Source: Adenophora triphylla var. japonica | Lineage: Eukaryota; Streptophyta; Magnoliopsida; Asterales; Campanulaceae | Length of the DNA stretch: 64,000 bases | Direction of reading: 5' to 3' | Assembly: GCA_022495995.1 (NCBI GenBank) | Contig: JAFEMH010000750.1 | Span: forward strand, 506,001 to 570,000 | Shown: positions 1 to 13,173 of the stretch, piece by piece | Layout: each line of letters opens with the position of its first letter | Position numbering within the stretch: the first letter of the stretch is position 1 | The notes under the pieces: generated by a model | Database searches by the model: none | Told to the model about the DNA's origin: nothing | Seen by the model: only the letters and a program-made list of their open reading frames with translations | Made by a program: the position numbers and the translations under genes

Positions 1-150
1 CTAGGTACTCCTTTGATGCCTGTACAAATTTGAATATATTAAATGAATATCCAATTTTTACTTTGGGATGTCCCCGCCCCGCTTCCCCACCGATTTGGTA
101 CCCGCGGGAGCTCCATCCCCCTCCCCCCGGTACTATTTTATACTTTTTCT
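1..150 (+). repeat. Fragment of CACTA-family tail sequence
   Basis: A stretch with C-rich runs and the words GATGTCCCCGCCCCG and CCACCGATTTGGTACCC recurs after the stop codon of the CACTA-2 transposase gene (57045-57180) and, more loosely, at 53570-53670 in CACTA-3. Here it lies before the transposase gene of CACTA-1 rather than after it, so it is probably a broken piece of a separate copy. No coding sequence is visible. Confidence 0.55.
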
Positions 151-860
<710 letters not shown>

Positions 861-1144
861 GTACATATAGTATAGGGTTTGAGAGAATGATTTTGTTTCG
901 GGTAACGAGAAATGATTTATTTTTGGTATATTTTGTAATGAAATACTCCTATAACATATCAACGAGTTTGGTTAAGACGAATGCATGTTATTTAATACAA
1001 TAGTGGATGGTTTAACATGTATAATATATAAAATGCGTATAAGAAATGTTGAACATTTCTGTTGCTGTTACTTAGCTGATATTTTGGGTAATTTTGTAAT
1101 GAAATACTCTGTTGAAGTTAAGGAAGTTGTCTTTTATACAATTG

Positions 1145-1325
1145 TTCCTTTTTGTTGTTGTTGTTGTTGTTACTGTTGCTGTTGTTGTTGTTGTTGTTTC
1201 TGTTGCTGTTGTTGTTATTCCTTTTCCTGTTGCTGTTGCTGTTGTTGTTTGCTGTTGCTGTTGTTGTTTTCTGTTGTTGTTGTTGTTTCTGTTGCTGTTG
1301 TTCATGTTGCTGTTGCTGTTGATGC
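1145..1325 (+). repeat. Imperfect (GTT/GCT)n trinucleotide repeat
   Basis: About 180 bp of TGT/TGC trinucleotides interrupted by TTTCTG words. Poly-Cys, poly-Val or poly-Leu frames on the plus strand and poly-Gln/Asn/Thr frames on the minus strand are by-products. From here to 1861 there is no recognisable gene. Positions 1690-1860 hold a repeated module around ATTTATAGGTCTTATACC. Confidence 0.9.
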
Positions 1326-1861
1326 CCAAGAGCATTTTTATAGTGCAATTAAAGGAAAATTGAGAAGCAAAATCACAAAAATAAGCTGATTTTGACATGC
1401 ATTTTTTTTTTTGGGACGAAGGAGAGTGTATTTTAACTTTCCATATGCATACATTAGTCATTTTTTCACTTTTAGTGTTGTTGTTGCTGTTTATTTGGAA
1501 AGCCCCAAGTTTTTTCATTTTGAGTGTTGTTGCTATTTATTTGGAAAGCCCCAAGAGAGCAAGTGAATGTAATCCAATGCTGATAACTACTTGGGATTTT
1601 GAAGATTTGTAAAATTGTCAACCCCTCTCTGTATGAAGTTAATCCCACCAACTCCCTAGCAGATGTTGCTTACATATTGAAAAAAATAAGGCCATTTATA
1701 AGACCAATATATGGTCTTATATAAGATACATAAGACCTATAATAAATTTATAGGTTTTATACCTATATTATAAGACATTTTTTTCTAAGTAAAGATGAAC
1801 TTATATTACTAAATTTATAGGTCTTATACCTATATTATAAGACAATTTATGGGTCTTTTAC

Positions 1862-3427
1862 TTGGTTTATCCAATTTTTGTGCTAGAATTGAATTGTCAT
1901 ATGACAGATATGCCGCCAAGAAAGGAATTAATAACAGGTGAGGCCTCAAAAAATAAAGGAAGAGGGCTGGCTAAACCAACCAGAAAATGGGGTAGAGAAA
2001 GATTGAATACAATATGGAATGAATATGGACAACCCGTTGGTGGGGACCACGCAAAACTAGCTACTCAGCTAGGACATTTTGTTAGAAATGGGGAACATTT
2101 CCCATTAACTAAAGAGTGGCCTCAGATGGACCATGCAGTTATAAATGCCGTATGGAGAGACGTTCTAGTAAGTTGTAATCCACATTCCTTACATAAATCT
2201 CTAGTAAGTATTCAAAAGTCTTATGATTCTCTAACAATTGTTCTTCTTTCTTTGTTGAATTGTGTATATAGGATAATACAAATGCGCCTCCGGAGTATTA
2301 CTCAGTTATGAAACTTGCTCTCAATAAACAATGGCATGACAAGAAATATCAGGTGAGACAAGCATATAATAAGTATGCAACAAACGACTTTATTTACTTG
2401 TAATATGTATTTGTTTAGATCTCATTTGCTTACTATGCAATTTTACTCACATTTATGATTATGACTTTGTAATATGGAAATGTCAGGTGAAATGCATGTA
2501 TTTGAGGTATGAATCCGACCAGGACGCATTGGCTCACCCACCCCATGCGTGTGTTGCGGGTCAATAGGCTGAACTTGTTGCAATGTGGGGTACAGATAAG
2601 GCTCGGGTATATTTCAAATTAATCTCAATCTATTATCGTGAATGTCTTATATAAGTAGTCAAATTAGTACTAATATTATCTTTTTTTTTCCAGGAATTAT
2701 CACAAATAAATCAAGCGAATCGAGAAAAGCAAGTGTGCTTGAACAGGACCGGAAAAAAGTCCCATTCCACTATCATAAAAGAGGTTTATCATCGTTCAAT
2801 TTAGTTCTCAGTTGTCAATTAATGTTTCTTTTTGTATCGTATATAAATATATTTTTTTTGGTGAAATGATTCTATTATAAATGGTAGAGAGTAGATGAGG
2901 GATTACCAACTGATCGCGTAAGCTTGTTCATAGCCACATGCACGGGCAAAACGGCTGCAGATAAAGAAACCTCTCGTATGATTGTAAGTTAAATTTTAAA
3001 CCTTTTCTGTTTCAGTTTTGTTCTTGTATAGAATACTTTTTTCATTTCTAACTTCATTTTCATAATATTAATTAAAGTTAAAACATTTATATTTAACATG
3101 TTGTCTTTGTTACAGACTACGTTTAATGATGCAATTGAAGAGCTACCTGAGGAGGAACAAAACTCTCCCAGCAAGCGAGAAAAGATATTTACAGATTTGA
3201 TGGGAAGTGATGACCACGGGAGAGTGCGCTGTATGGGAGGCGGTGTTAACAAAACTAGGGTGTTTGGTAAAGCCTCAACTTCTCAGAGCGCTGTATTGGA
3301 GGCTGTATCATCCGTCAGAGCAGATCTTGAAAGGCAACTTGAGGAGCAATGCCAACAGTTTCAATAGCAAATAGAAGATTTGAAACGTTGTTTTATGGAA
3401 CAACGTGGAAAAGGTAGTAATGAATAG
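1862..3427 (+). pseudogene. CACTA-1 transposase-like gene (plant Ptta/En/Spm type), interrupted by stops
   Basis: This is a multi-exon gene resembling the plant En/Spm-like transposase family (Transposase_24 type), the second CACTA gene thought to bind element ends. Splice signals support exons near 1862-2167, 2272-2352, 2487-2606, 2694-2783, about 2888-2983 and 3116-3427, with GT...AG introns between them. Exon 1 gives KPTRKWGRERL, the next exon PPEYYSVMKLALNKQWHDKK, and a late exon DDHGRVRCMGGGVNKTRVFG followed by a predicted coiled coil (QSAVLEAVSSVRADLERQLE). In-frame TAG codons fall in exon 3 (about 2564) and at 3365-3367, after which related sequence continues to about 3427. The exon boundaries are my reading of splice words, not transcript evidence. 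The true start could be upstream or at the second Met (about 1910). Confidence 0.7.
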
Positions 3428-3712
3428 GTGGTGGTATGTTTCTCAAAGTTGTGGATTGTAAACATTGATTGAGTTTTGGATACATTCAACTATCTTTTTT
3501 GTACATGTTAATGGTTATTATTGTTATTATGTTTGGATACATTCAACATTGATTTTGTGTTAATGGTTATTATGTGGATTGTAAACATTGATTGCGGGTG
3601 TATTTTTGGTTATATACAGGTTGCATTTGTGTGTGTACAGGCTGAATTTGATTTTTACGAGTGTATTTTTGGGGAAAGTGAATTATATAGGGCTGGATGG
3701 AATTAAAAAAAA
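3428..3712. other. CACTA-1 3' untranslated region
   Basis: An AT-rich stretch in which a segment containing GGATTGTAAACATTGATTG occurs twice (about 3455-3475 and 3577-3596), with GGATACATTCAAC words between. No further coding sequence is seen. Confidence 0.5.
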
Positions 3713-4279
3713 TAGGCTTATTTACGGCGGTTTCAAAATCCGCCGTCAATAGTGACCTAGACGACTCATGCCCAAAGGGGGGACGAGGGAACCTGGGTGG
3801 GGTGCAATTGGGACGACTCGTGCCCTGGTGGACGACTCGTCACATAATAAGTCATTTGCGGCGGAACCCTACATCCGCCATATATAAGCGTCATGGACGA
3901 CTCGTCCCCATAGGGGGGACAAGGGAATCTGGGTGGGGTGCATTTGGGACGACTCGTCTCTTATATACGGCGGTTACCTTACCTACCGCCGTATAAAGCT
4001 TCCTCAAATACACCAGTTATATACATACGGTATTTGTATTTCATTTATATACGGCGGTCCATAAAGCCACAGTATTTGTACTCATTTTATATACGGCGGT
4101 GGTATTTCCGCCGTATATAGTATTTACGGCGGGTTATCCGCCGTAAATACTATATACGGCGATGTTTTATACGATAGACTATATACGGCGGACAATCCGC
4201 CGTAAATAACATATACGGCGGGGCGCGTTTTATATACGGCGGTTAAAATCTGCCGTATATAAGCCTTTTTCTTGTAGTG
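3713..4279. repeat. CACTA-1 subterminal repeats and right terminal inverted repeat
   Basis: At least a dozen ATACGGCGG or CCGCCGTA words occur in both orientations, often paired as small palindromes around 20-30 bp (for example 4110-4260). A direct repeat containing GGGGACGAGGGAACCTGGG is at about 3777-3800 and 3917-3940. The array ends with the terminus CTTGTAGTG. Subterminal arrays of this kind are the known binding targets of the CACTA-encoded DNA-binding protein. Confidence 0.8.
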
Positions 4280-5162
4280 AAAGTAGACGTGTGTCCCAAT
4301 CTTCTATGCCAAACACTTGAATCAACAGTAGTTGTTAGGGCCATACCTTCCTTTGCAATGGGCTCCATGTAGTATAGACCATTGTAGCGCCTACCCATCC
4401 CAATCAGCGTCCTCGAAGCTAAGTCCTGCATGATACAAAATTCCATAAAAATCGTGAGTGACCAGTTCAAGTCCTTTGTTAGTTTACTGACCGAAAGAAG
4501 ATTGCATTTAAATTCAGGTATATTTAGAACGTGTTGAATTTTCAATCCATTTGGCAAGCAAGTATTGCCAACTCCCTTGATTGGAATAGCATCTCCATTG
4601 GGTATTTTAACTGGCATCTCTCTTTCGGAATGACTCAGATTCTTCAAAATTCTTCCATTGCACGTGATGTGCTCGTTTGCCCCAGAATCAATTATCCAAG
4701 GCATTACATCTATCATCTTACCAGCCATGCTAGAAATGGGTAGATCACCTCCCTGTGTGCTTCCTTTTGCTTTGGAATCCATGTTCAGATACTGCACAAG
4801 TTTTGCATAATTCTTTGCTGATAAACCTGGTACCCTGGTATGGGACTGTCCTCGCTTCTTGCAAGATGTGCCACTTTTCCAGTAGTCTTCACCTTGCCTC
4901 GACTTTCTTCCCCTTTCTGAGCATCTCAGTTGTTCCTTTTCTTTCCCTCCGAGTAACCCACAATCTCATACAATTTTCAATTGTGTGGTAGAATTTTCCA
5001 AAGTGAGTGCATCTAGACTTCTCCTTTTGACCACTTTTGCCCTCTTCCTTGCCTTGCCACGAGCTTGCAATGGTCTGAAAAGCCGCTGCCTCCACATTAA
5101 TTCTACCAACAGTGGATATTTGTCGCTGTCTTTCATCCTATGAGACAAGGTGATAAGCAATC
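4280..5162 (-). mobile_element. Copia-1 remnant, middle segment
   Basis: A minus-strand Ty1/copia fragment bounded on the left by the CACTA-1 end and on the right by the 3' LTR of Gypsy-A. It continues in frame across Gypsy-A into 19354-20014: joining the two sides at the shared word CAATC restores a continuous gag reading frame apart from stop codons. Integrase, RT and RNase H parts are not in the window. Confidence 0.85.
4283..5160 (-). pseudogene. Copia-1 gag C-terminus, protease and start of the pre-integrase domain (broken)
   Basis: Reading from 5160 downward: a gag C-terminal region, then a degenerate zinc knuckle (CTHFGKFYHTIENC, whose second Cys is Phe), then the retropepsin-type site WIIDSGANEHIT, then the pre-integrase motif VWHRRLGH. 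The frame stops at the CACTA-1 junction, a few residues after HRRLGH. The gag part (4890-5160) is in a different frame from the protease part (about 4283-4797), and there are further stops, so it is dead. Family assignment rests on DSGA plus HRRLGH, which is characteristic of Ty1/copia polyproteins, where protease and integrase precede RT. Confidence 0.85.
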
Positions 5163-5165
5163 AGT

Positions 5166-6749
5166 TGAGGTCGAAACCTAACGGCTTATTTAATATCCGC
5201 AAGCGCACGGGCTATTGTAATATAGCGGGTGCAAGTACGGGTCGATCCCACAGAGACAGGGTTTACTTAGGAATTATTTTTGTCTTTATTGAAATTATAG
5301 AAAAGATTGGGGGAGATAAAGATTGGTTTTAGAAATAGAAAGAAATATATACAGAAAATACTTTAATAAAACTTTATAAAACGAAGCATTCTCGGGATTG
5401 GAAATCATATACATAATTTGTTCATCAAATTGTCATTGTTTTTAGAAATATAGGTTTTCATAAAAATCAAGGATGGTATGTTAAGCCTACACTACTTCGG
5501 GTTAAGACAGTAGCGTTTGTATTCTTCACTAATTATGTCCTAACTATTTGAGATTTCCGTTTATGTTACTCCCGCCCTGTCACAAACGGGCATTCCGGCT
5601 TATCTGTAGCTGACCATAATTAGTAAGAATCCACTAAGAACGAGAGTCAACATACTTTCCATTAAAGGAACATCCATAGGCCGTTGAACTACTTTCGTAA
5701 TCAATGGAACCCAGTTTCTTTATATGGTTTCGTCAATCGAGATTCTCCGCTAGGTCCTTCTCTCAATTGACTGAATCATACAAGTTGGACGTCTCCAAAA
5801 TGTAAGACATTTAGAGATTAATATAAAAAAATTGTTTAGATGAAGATAGAAGACAAGACTTTTTCATTTTAAGATGATGAACATTTATGCTTTGAGTTTT
5901 CAACCCCAAGAACAAGGGGGATTACTCACTAGCCATGTAAAACATATAAGCAATTAAAATAGAGAATAGACTAAGAGAAACTTATAATGAAATAGAAGAT
6001 GAATGGCTGGAAATAATGCTTCACTTTATTGCTCTTCTTCCAAAGTAACTTCAAGAACAAATGTAGACTTTGATCTTCAAATGATCTTTGGAAATCAATA
6101 TGACAAGTATTTGTATCTAATTTCTAACAATCTCTGATGAATATACTATGAAATTTCAGTAATTTTCGATGCATAAGACTGAGTACAAGAGATCTTTTTA
6201 TAATGGGGAGATAACTCTTCAAGAAGGTGCCTCCAAAAGGTGCCTTTTAAATCTGCAGACGCGACTTGCACGGCCGAGTCAAGGGAGTTGCACGGTCGTG
6301 CTTCCCTTGGCGCCAGTTTTGAATTTGAGTTTTGACATCTTGCACGGCCGCTCCACTCTAAGCTGAACGGCCGCTCCTAAGATAAACACGGCCAATCAAC
6401 TTTCAAGACACGGCCACTCTGAGTTTTGGGGCCAAAAATGACCTGAAGATGGCCAAGTGCACGGCCGCTCGGCGTTGGCTGCATGGCCGCTCCATCTGGT
6501 TTCAGGCTTTGTGTGTTTGATTTGTTCTTTGCTCCTCCATGCTTTAGCACCAAAGTGTCCAAGCATCTTTTTTATCATAAAAAGACTCTAAAACCTGTCT
6601 AAAATGCATGAAATGTACCAAAAGGCGTAAAATCTAATAAATATGAAAAAGAAACTAAAAAGTACTTAAAATGAGATGAAAATGATGATTTAATTAAGTA
6701 AAAGTATATAAAAACTTAGGATAAATGACTATATATTAGTCACTTATCA
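5166..6749 (-). repeat. Gypsy-A 3' LTR
   Basis: 1584 bp, TG...CA termini, near-identical to 17788-19353 (about 37 differences by eye plus small indels, about 2.4%). On the minus strand a TATA-like box (TATAAAAA, 6195-6202) lies downstream of a cluster of GC-rich CACGGCCGCTCC-like words at 6255-6495 in otherwise AT-rich DNA. Confidence 0.93.
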
Positions 6750-8160
<1,411 letters not shown>

Positions 8161-8543
8161 TGTTAAGAATCAAAATACTGCTCAACCAACCGAGGCGCCC
8201 GCCTCACCAAATGTCAGGCGCCCGCCTCACCTTGCTCAAACCAATGCTGAAGCTACTGCCTTGGAGGCGCCCGCCTCGACCCACACCATGCGCCCGCCTC
8301 AACTGCCGTTGCACAAGACTGGTGTTGCTGTTGCTCAAGCGGCCGCCTCTTCCCATGCCATGCGCCCGCCTCAAGTTACAAACCAACAGTCACTCAGTTG
8401 TCGTTCCACTTCAGATTAGCTTAGGATTTTGTGCTTTTGATTTATCTGTATATATGTTCCTTGGGAACTAGAAGAGACACAAACTTTGTATATATATCTC
8501 CCTTGAATCAATGGAAAAATTATCATTTGCCACATATTTTACA
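8161..8543 (+). repeat. Copia-B 5' LTR
   Basis: TGTTAAGAAT...TTTTACA. It contains five or six copies of a GC-rich word of the form GCGCCCGCCTC between 8190 and 8375; two are the perfect palindrome GAGGCGCCCGCCTC. These lie upstream of TATA-like words (GTATATATG near 8450 and GTATATATATC near 8490), so they sit in the U3 promoter region. Confidence 0.95.
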
Positions 8544-8556
8544 TGGTATCAAAGCC
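8544..8556 (+). other. Copia-B primer binding site
   Basis: TGGTATCAAAGCC directly follows the LTR. The complement of the plant initiator tRNA-Met 3' end reads TGGTATCAGAGCC, so there is one mismatch. Confidence 0.9.
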
Positions 8557-8610
8557 TTGTGATCAATAAAACCAATTCCTTCCTCTCAGTTGCCATCCTC
8601 TTCACCTGCC

Positions 8611-11600
8611 ATGGCTGGTCAAACCTCCAACGTCATCCCTAACACCGATGAACCCAATCGCCCCATCCTCTTGGTTAATCTCTCCCAATGCAAGACCCTA
8701 ACACCTCTCACCTACCTAGTTTGGTCATCCCAAGTGACGTCCCTTCTTTTTGGCCTAGATCTCCTGCAATATGTAGATGGCACCCACCCCGCACCCACCG
8801 AAATCGTCACAATTGACGGCAAAGAAACACCAAACCCAGCCTTCAAAACCTGGAATAGACAGGATCGGCTCATTCTTAGTGCCCTTCTTGGAACCTTGGA
8901 CAACTCAGTCGCTCCCCTTGTTTATCAAGCCAAAACCTCCAACGAGGCTTGGACAATCCTCAAAACAACCTACGCCAATCCCTCCAGAGGTCACATACTT
9001 CAACTCAAAGACAATCTTTCGTCTATCACCAAATCTTCCCTCTCTATCTCAGATTACATGCAAGCTATCAAAGCTTGCACCGACAAACTAGCCATTTTGG
9101 GAAAACCCCTAGATTCCGAAGACATTGTTGCCACCGTTCTCAAGGGTCTCGACTATGACACCTACAAACCCATAGTCGATTCCGTTCGTGCCCGTGATGA
9201 CCCCATCACCTTTGAAGCCCTTCATGAGAAGCTCATTCATCATGAGCTTACTCTTAAGCAACAAACTTCCTCATCTCCCTTCCCTATCTCAGCTCATGTT
9301 GCCCAAACCAAAAACCATTTTCCCCACACACCCACCCGTCCTTACCCAAACCATCCTATACTGCCAACACCCCCACAAAACCGAACCACTACTTCACCCA
9401 ATCCATTCAAGGGAAAATGTCAATATTGCAGGTATGTTGGCCATGTCATATCCCAGTGCCGACAGTTCAAACGCGATTACCCCACAGTCAACTTTCCTCC
9501 TCCACCTTCCTCAACCCGCACCAATCGCCCAAACACATCCCATTCCCAGCCACAAGCCCACACCGTGTCAGCCCCTCCCTCGAACCATGCTGTTTCTTGG
9601 CTTGTGGATAGTGGTGCAACTCATCACTTAACCAATGATCTCTCCACTCTTGCTCTTCATCACCCTTACGATGGGAGTGATGACGTTATCATCGGTGATG
9701 GCTCTTCACTCCCCATCGCAAATATAGGTTCTTTCTTTATTCCCACCTCTAACTCTACTCTACAATTTCATAATGTCCTGCATGTTCCTCTAATTTCCAA
9801 AAATATTATCTCTGTCTCTCAATTCTGCAAAGATAACAATGCTTCTATAGAATTCTCACAATCTTCCTTTCTTTTTAAGGAACTCTCGACCCAACAAATC
9901 CTTCTTCAAGGAACAATTGACCATGGAGTATACGTTTGGCATCCCAACGGACCTCAAGCTCTCATTGGCACCGCCTCAACATCACTTCAAACTTGGCATC
10001 ATAGACTAGGGCACCCCTCCTCCCCCATTATATCCCATTTAAATAAGTCCTTCTCCTTAAGCATTCCTTTCAATAAAACCATGTCTCATTGTAATCCCTG
10101 TCTCACCAATAAAAGTCACAAACTTCCCTTTTCTACTTCATCCTTACAAACAAATGCTCCCCTTGAACTTGTATTTTCCGACGTATGGACCTCCCCGCTT
10201 TACTCTTACGACAACTACAAATACTATGTGATTTTTGTTGACCACTTTACAAAATATACATGGCTCTATCCTCTTAAACAAAAATCTGACACCTTCCCCA
10301 CATTCGCTCGCTTCAAAGCTCTTGTAGAAAAATTTTTCGCTCGCCCCATTGTTCAATTTTTCTCTGACAATGGCGGTGAGTATCTCAAACTCACTCCCTC
10401 TCTTCTTCAAAATGGCATCTCTCACTTAACCTCTCCACCACATACTCCGGAACACAACGGCTTTGCCGAACGTCGTCACCGACACTTAGTCGAAACAGCC
10501 CTCTCACTTCTATCCCATGCAAAGCTTCCGCTCATTTTCTGGTCCCATGCTCTCACAACTGCAGCCTACCTAATCAATAGACTTCCCACCCCCACCCTAC
10601 AAAATGACTCTCCATACCTAAGACTATTTCAAAAATCACCCAACTACTCTAAACTACGTAGCTTTGGGTGTTTGTGCTACCCATGGCTCAAACCATACTC
10701 ACCTCACAAACTTGCACCAAAATCTACACCATGTATTTTTGTTGGGTACTCCTCATCTCAAAGTGCATACCACTGTCTCGACCCAACCACTAACAAAGTC
10801 TATACCTCTCGCCATGTTCGATTTGTTGAAACAATATTTCCCTACTCAACTCTCACCACAAACTCTACCGCATCTCCTACTCTCTCCCCAGATGAATGGT
10901 GTTCCATCTCCATTCCAATCCTCCAAAACACATCCACTACAGCCAATAACCAAACAATACCTACAACATCTCCCACCCCACCAAACACAAACACTCAACC
11001 GCAACCTACTCCTCATACTCAGCCCGAACCAAATCCCACAAAATACTAACCCAAACACCTCGCCCATTACCGACCCAAACAACCCAACATCAGCTTCCAC
11101 CCAACCCTCCACCCACCCGCACTATAGAAACCAGATTATCCCATGGCATCCGAAAACCCAATCCCAAATATGCCAATCTTGCTACCCTTCCTTCCCCTTC
11201 CTCACTTCCAACCTCAACCAAGCAAGCCCTTTCCACACCTCATTGGCGTGCCGCCATGCAAGAAGAATACGATGCTCTCATGCGTAATACTACATGGTCT
11301 CTTGTTCCGTCCCATGAAGCCCCAAACATAGTCGGGTGCAAATGGGTGTTCCGCATAAAATACAACCCCGACAACACTATACACAAATACAAAGCTCGCC
11401 TTGTCGCCAAGGGCTTCCATCAACGCCCTGGTCTTGACTACTCCGACACATTCAGTCCCGTAGTCAAACCCGTAACAATACGTCTTGTTCTCTCTCTTGC
11501 CATCACCCGTGGTTGGTCCCTTCGCCAACTAGACATCAACAACGCCTTCCTTCAAGGAAATCTTCCCGAAACAGTCTTTATGTCTCAACCTCCGGGTTTT

Positions 11601-13007
11601 TAAAATACTCTTCTTCCCTCTCATGTGTGTCGCCTCTCAAAAGCTATCTACGGCTTAAAGCAAGCACCTCGTGCTTGGTACACCGCTCTAAAACAATTTC
11701 TTCTCTCCTTTGGCTTTCATTCATCTCTGTCTGATCCCTCTCTTTTCATTTATTCTCATAACTCCAACTATCTTCTTCTTCTTGTCTACGTTGACGACAT
11801 AGTCATCACAGGACCATCAAACTCCTTTCTATCTACATTCATTACAAGTCTCTCAACTCGTTTCTCCCTAAAAGATCTAGGCCCACTCTCATACTTTCTA
11901 GGAATAGAAGTCACACCAAATTCGGATGGTCTCATACTCACTCAATCTAAATATATAAGTGATATCCTCCACAAGCACAGCATGGACAACTCCAAACCCT
12001 CTCCCACCCCCATGGCTACCTATCCTTCTCTCTCGCCTCTTCCCCGCACACCCATCTGCAACCCAACCGAATTTCGAGCCATTATTGGTAGCCTTCAATA
12101 TCTCTCCCTCACTCGACCCGATATTGCCTTTTCTGTAAACAAATTAGCCCAATTTCTTCATCACCCCCAAGAAGTTCACTGGGTATCTCTCAAAAGGTTG
12201 CTACGCTACCTACATGGTACCTTACACTTGGGACTACAACTTTTCAAACACACCCCACCTATTCTTCATGCCTTCTGTGATGCGGATTGGGCAGGAGACA
12301 AGGACGATTTCATGTCCACCACAGGTTTCATTGTCTACCTAGGCCGCAACCCCGTCACATGGTCTTCAAAGAAACAACGAGCTTTAGCTCGCTCTTCTAC
12401 TGAAGCCGAGTTCCGAGCTGTCGCTGCCACTACCGCTGAGCTCATTTGGATTAAAAACCTCTTGTCCGAGCTTGGTATTAACCTCACTACAACTCCGGCC
12501 ATTTACTGCGACAACCTAGGTGCAGTATCTTACTCTGCCAATCCAGTATTCCACTCACGGATGAAGCATCTCGCCCTAGCCTTTCACTTTGTGCGAGAAC
12601 AAGTCAACCTTGGCACCCTGCGTGTCCAGCACATTTCAGGCCGTGACCAACTCGCAGATGCTCTTACAAAAGCCCTCTCCCGAGCTCGGTTTCAATCGCT
12701 TGTTTCCAAGATTGGACTCACACAAGGATCGTCCATCTTGCGGGGGCGTGTTAAGAATCAAAATACTGCTCAACCAACCGAGGCGCCCGCCTCACCAAAT
12801 GTCAGGCGCCCGCCTCACCTTGCTCAAACCAATGCTGAAGCTACTGCCTTGGAGGCGCCCGCCTCGACCCACACCATGCGCCCGCCTCAACTGCCGTTGC
12901 ACAAGACTGGTGTTGTTGTTGCTCAAGCGGCCGCCTCTTCCCATGCCATGCGCCCGCCTCAAGTTACAAACCAACAGTCACTCAGTTGTCGTTCCACTTC
13001 AGATTAG
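8611..13007 (+). pseudogene. Copia-B gag-pol polyprotein, one frameshift and one internal stop
   Basis: I chose the ATG at 8611 (context GCCATGGCT). Domains in order: copia gag (UBN2 type) to about residue 240; CCHC knuckle CQYCRYVGHVISQC near residue 270; protease WLVDSGATHHLT near 330; pre-integrase HHRLGH near 461; integrase with FSDVW, FSDNGGEY and EHNGFAERRHRH (D, D, E) from about 520 to 620; RT from about 11256 with [19 protein letters not shown] and YVDDIVITG; RNase H with FCDADWAGD, SSTEAEF and YCDNLGA. The first frame runs to 11049, and the sequence continues one frame back from about 11050. A TAA at 11601-11603 interrupts RT just after MSQPPGF. Apart from these two lesions all catalytic residues I looked for are present. 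The frame ends inside the 3' LTR. Lineage is probably Ale/Retrofit-like (tentative). Confidence 0.93.
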
Positions 13008-13131
13008 CTTAGGATTTTGTGCTTTTTATTTATCTGTATATATGTTCCTTGGGAACTAGAAGAGACACAAACTTTGTATATATATCTCCCTTGAATCAAT
13101 GGAAAAATTATCATTTGCCACATATTTTACA
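12749..13131 (+). repeat. Copia-B 3' LTR
   Basis: 383 bp, identical to the 5' LTR except GTTGTTGTTG for GTTGCTGTTG (near 12913) and CTTTTTATTT for CTTTTGATTT (near 13025). The polyprotein stop lies within it at 13005-13007. Confidence 0.96.
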
Positions 13132-13173
13132 TCAAGGAGCAACGTCAATCCAGAGAGAGTAAAGAGAAACTTA

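Larger units (their letters stand above)
1862..4279 (+). mobile_element. CACTA-1, right part (En/Spm-like DNA transposon)
   Basis: A plus-strand transposase gene (1862-3427) is followed by an array of inverted ACGGCGG/CCGCCGT words and ends in CTTGTAGTG at 4279, the reverse complement of the CACTA-type terminus CACTACAAG. Minus-strand copia protease sequence starts immediately after it, so this is the insertion junction; AAA at 4280-4282 is a possible 3-bp target duplication. The left terminus is not visible: no CACTACAAGAAA occurs upstream, so the element either begins before the window or is truncated. The start given is the start of the gene, not of the element. Confidence 0.75.
8161..13131 (+). 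mobile_element. Copia-B, nearly complete young Ty1/copia retrotransposon
   Basis: Two 383-bp LTRs (8161-8543 and 12749-13131) differ at only two positions that I can find. The target duplication TCAAG is exact at 8156-8160 and 13132-13136. The primer site TGGTATCAAAGCC follows the 5' LTR and matches the initiator tRNA-Met complement with one mismatch, and the polypurine tract GCGGGGGCG precedes the 3' LTR. The single polyprotein has the copia order gag, protease, integrase, RT, RNase H. It is inserted in Gypsy-A in the opposite orientation. Confidence 0.97.

Noticed and set aside
985..1518. Poly-Cys, poly-Val and Asn/Gln/Thr-rich frames on both strands
   Set aside because: By-products of the GTT/GCT trinucleotide repeat.
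10144..11112. Minus-strand frames opposite the Copia-B polyprotein
   Set aside because: Shadow frames of a gene with clear catalytic motifs on the plus strand.
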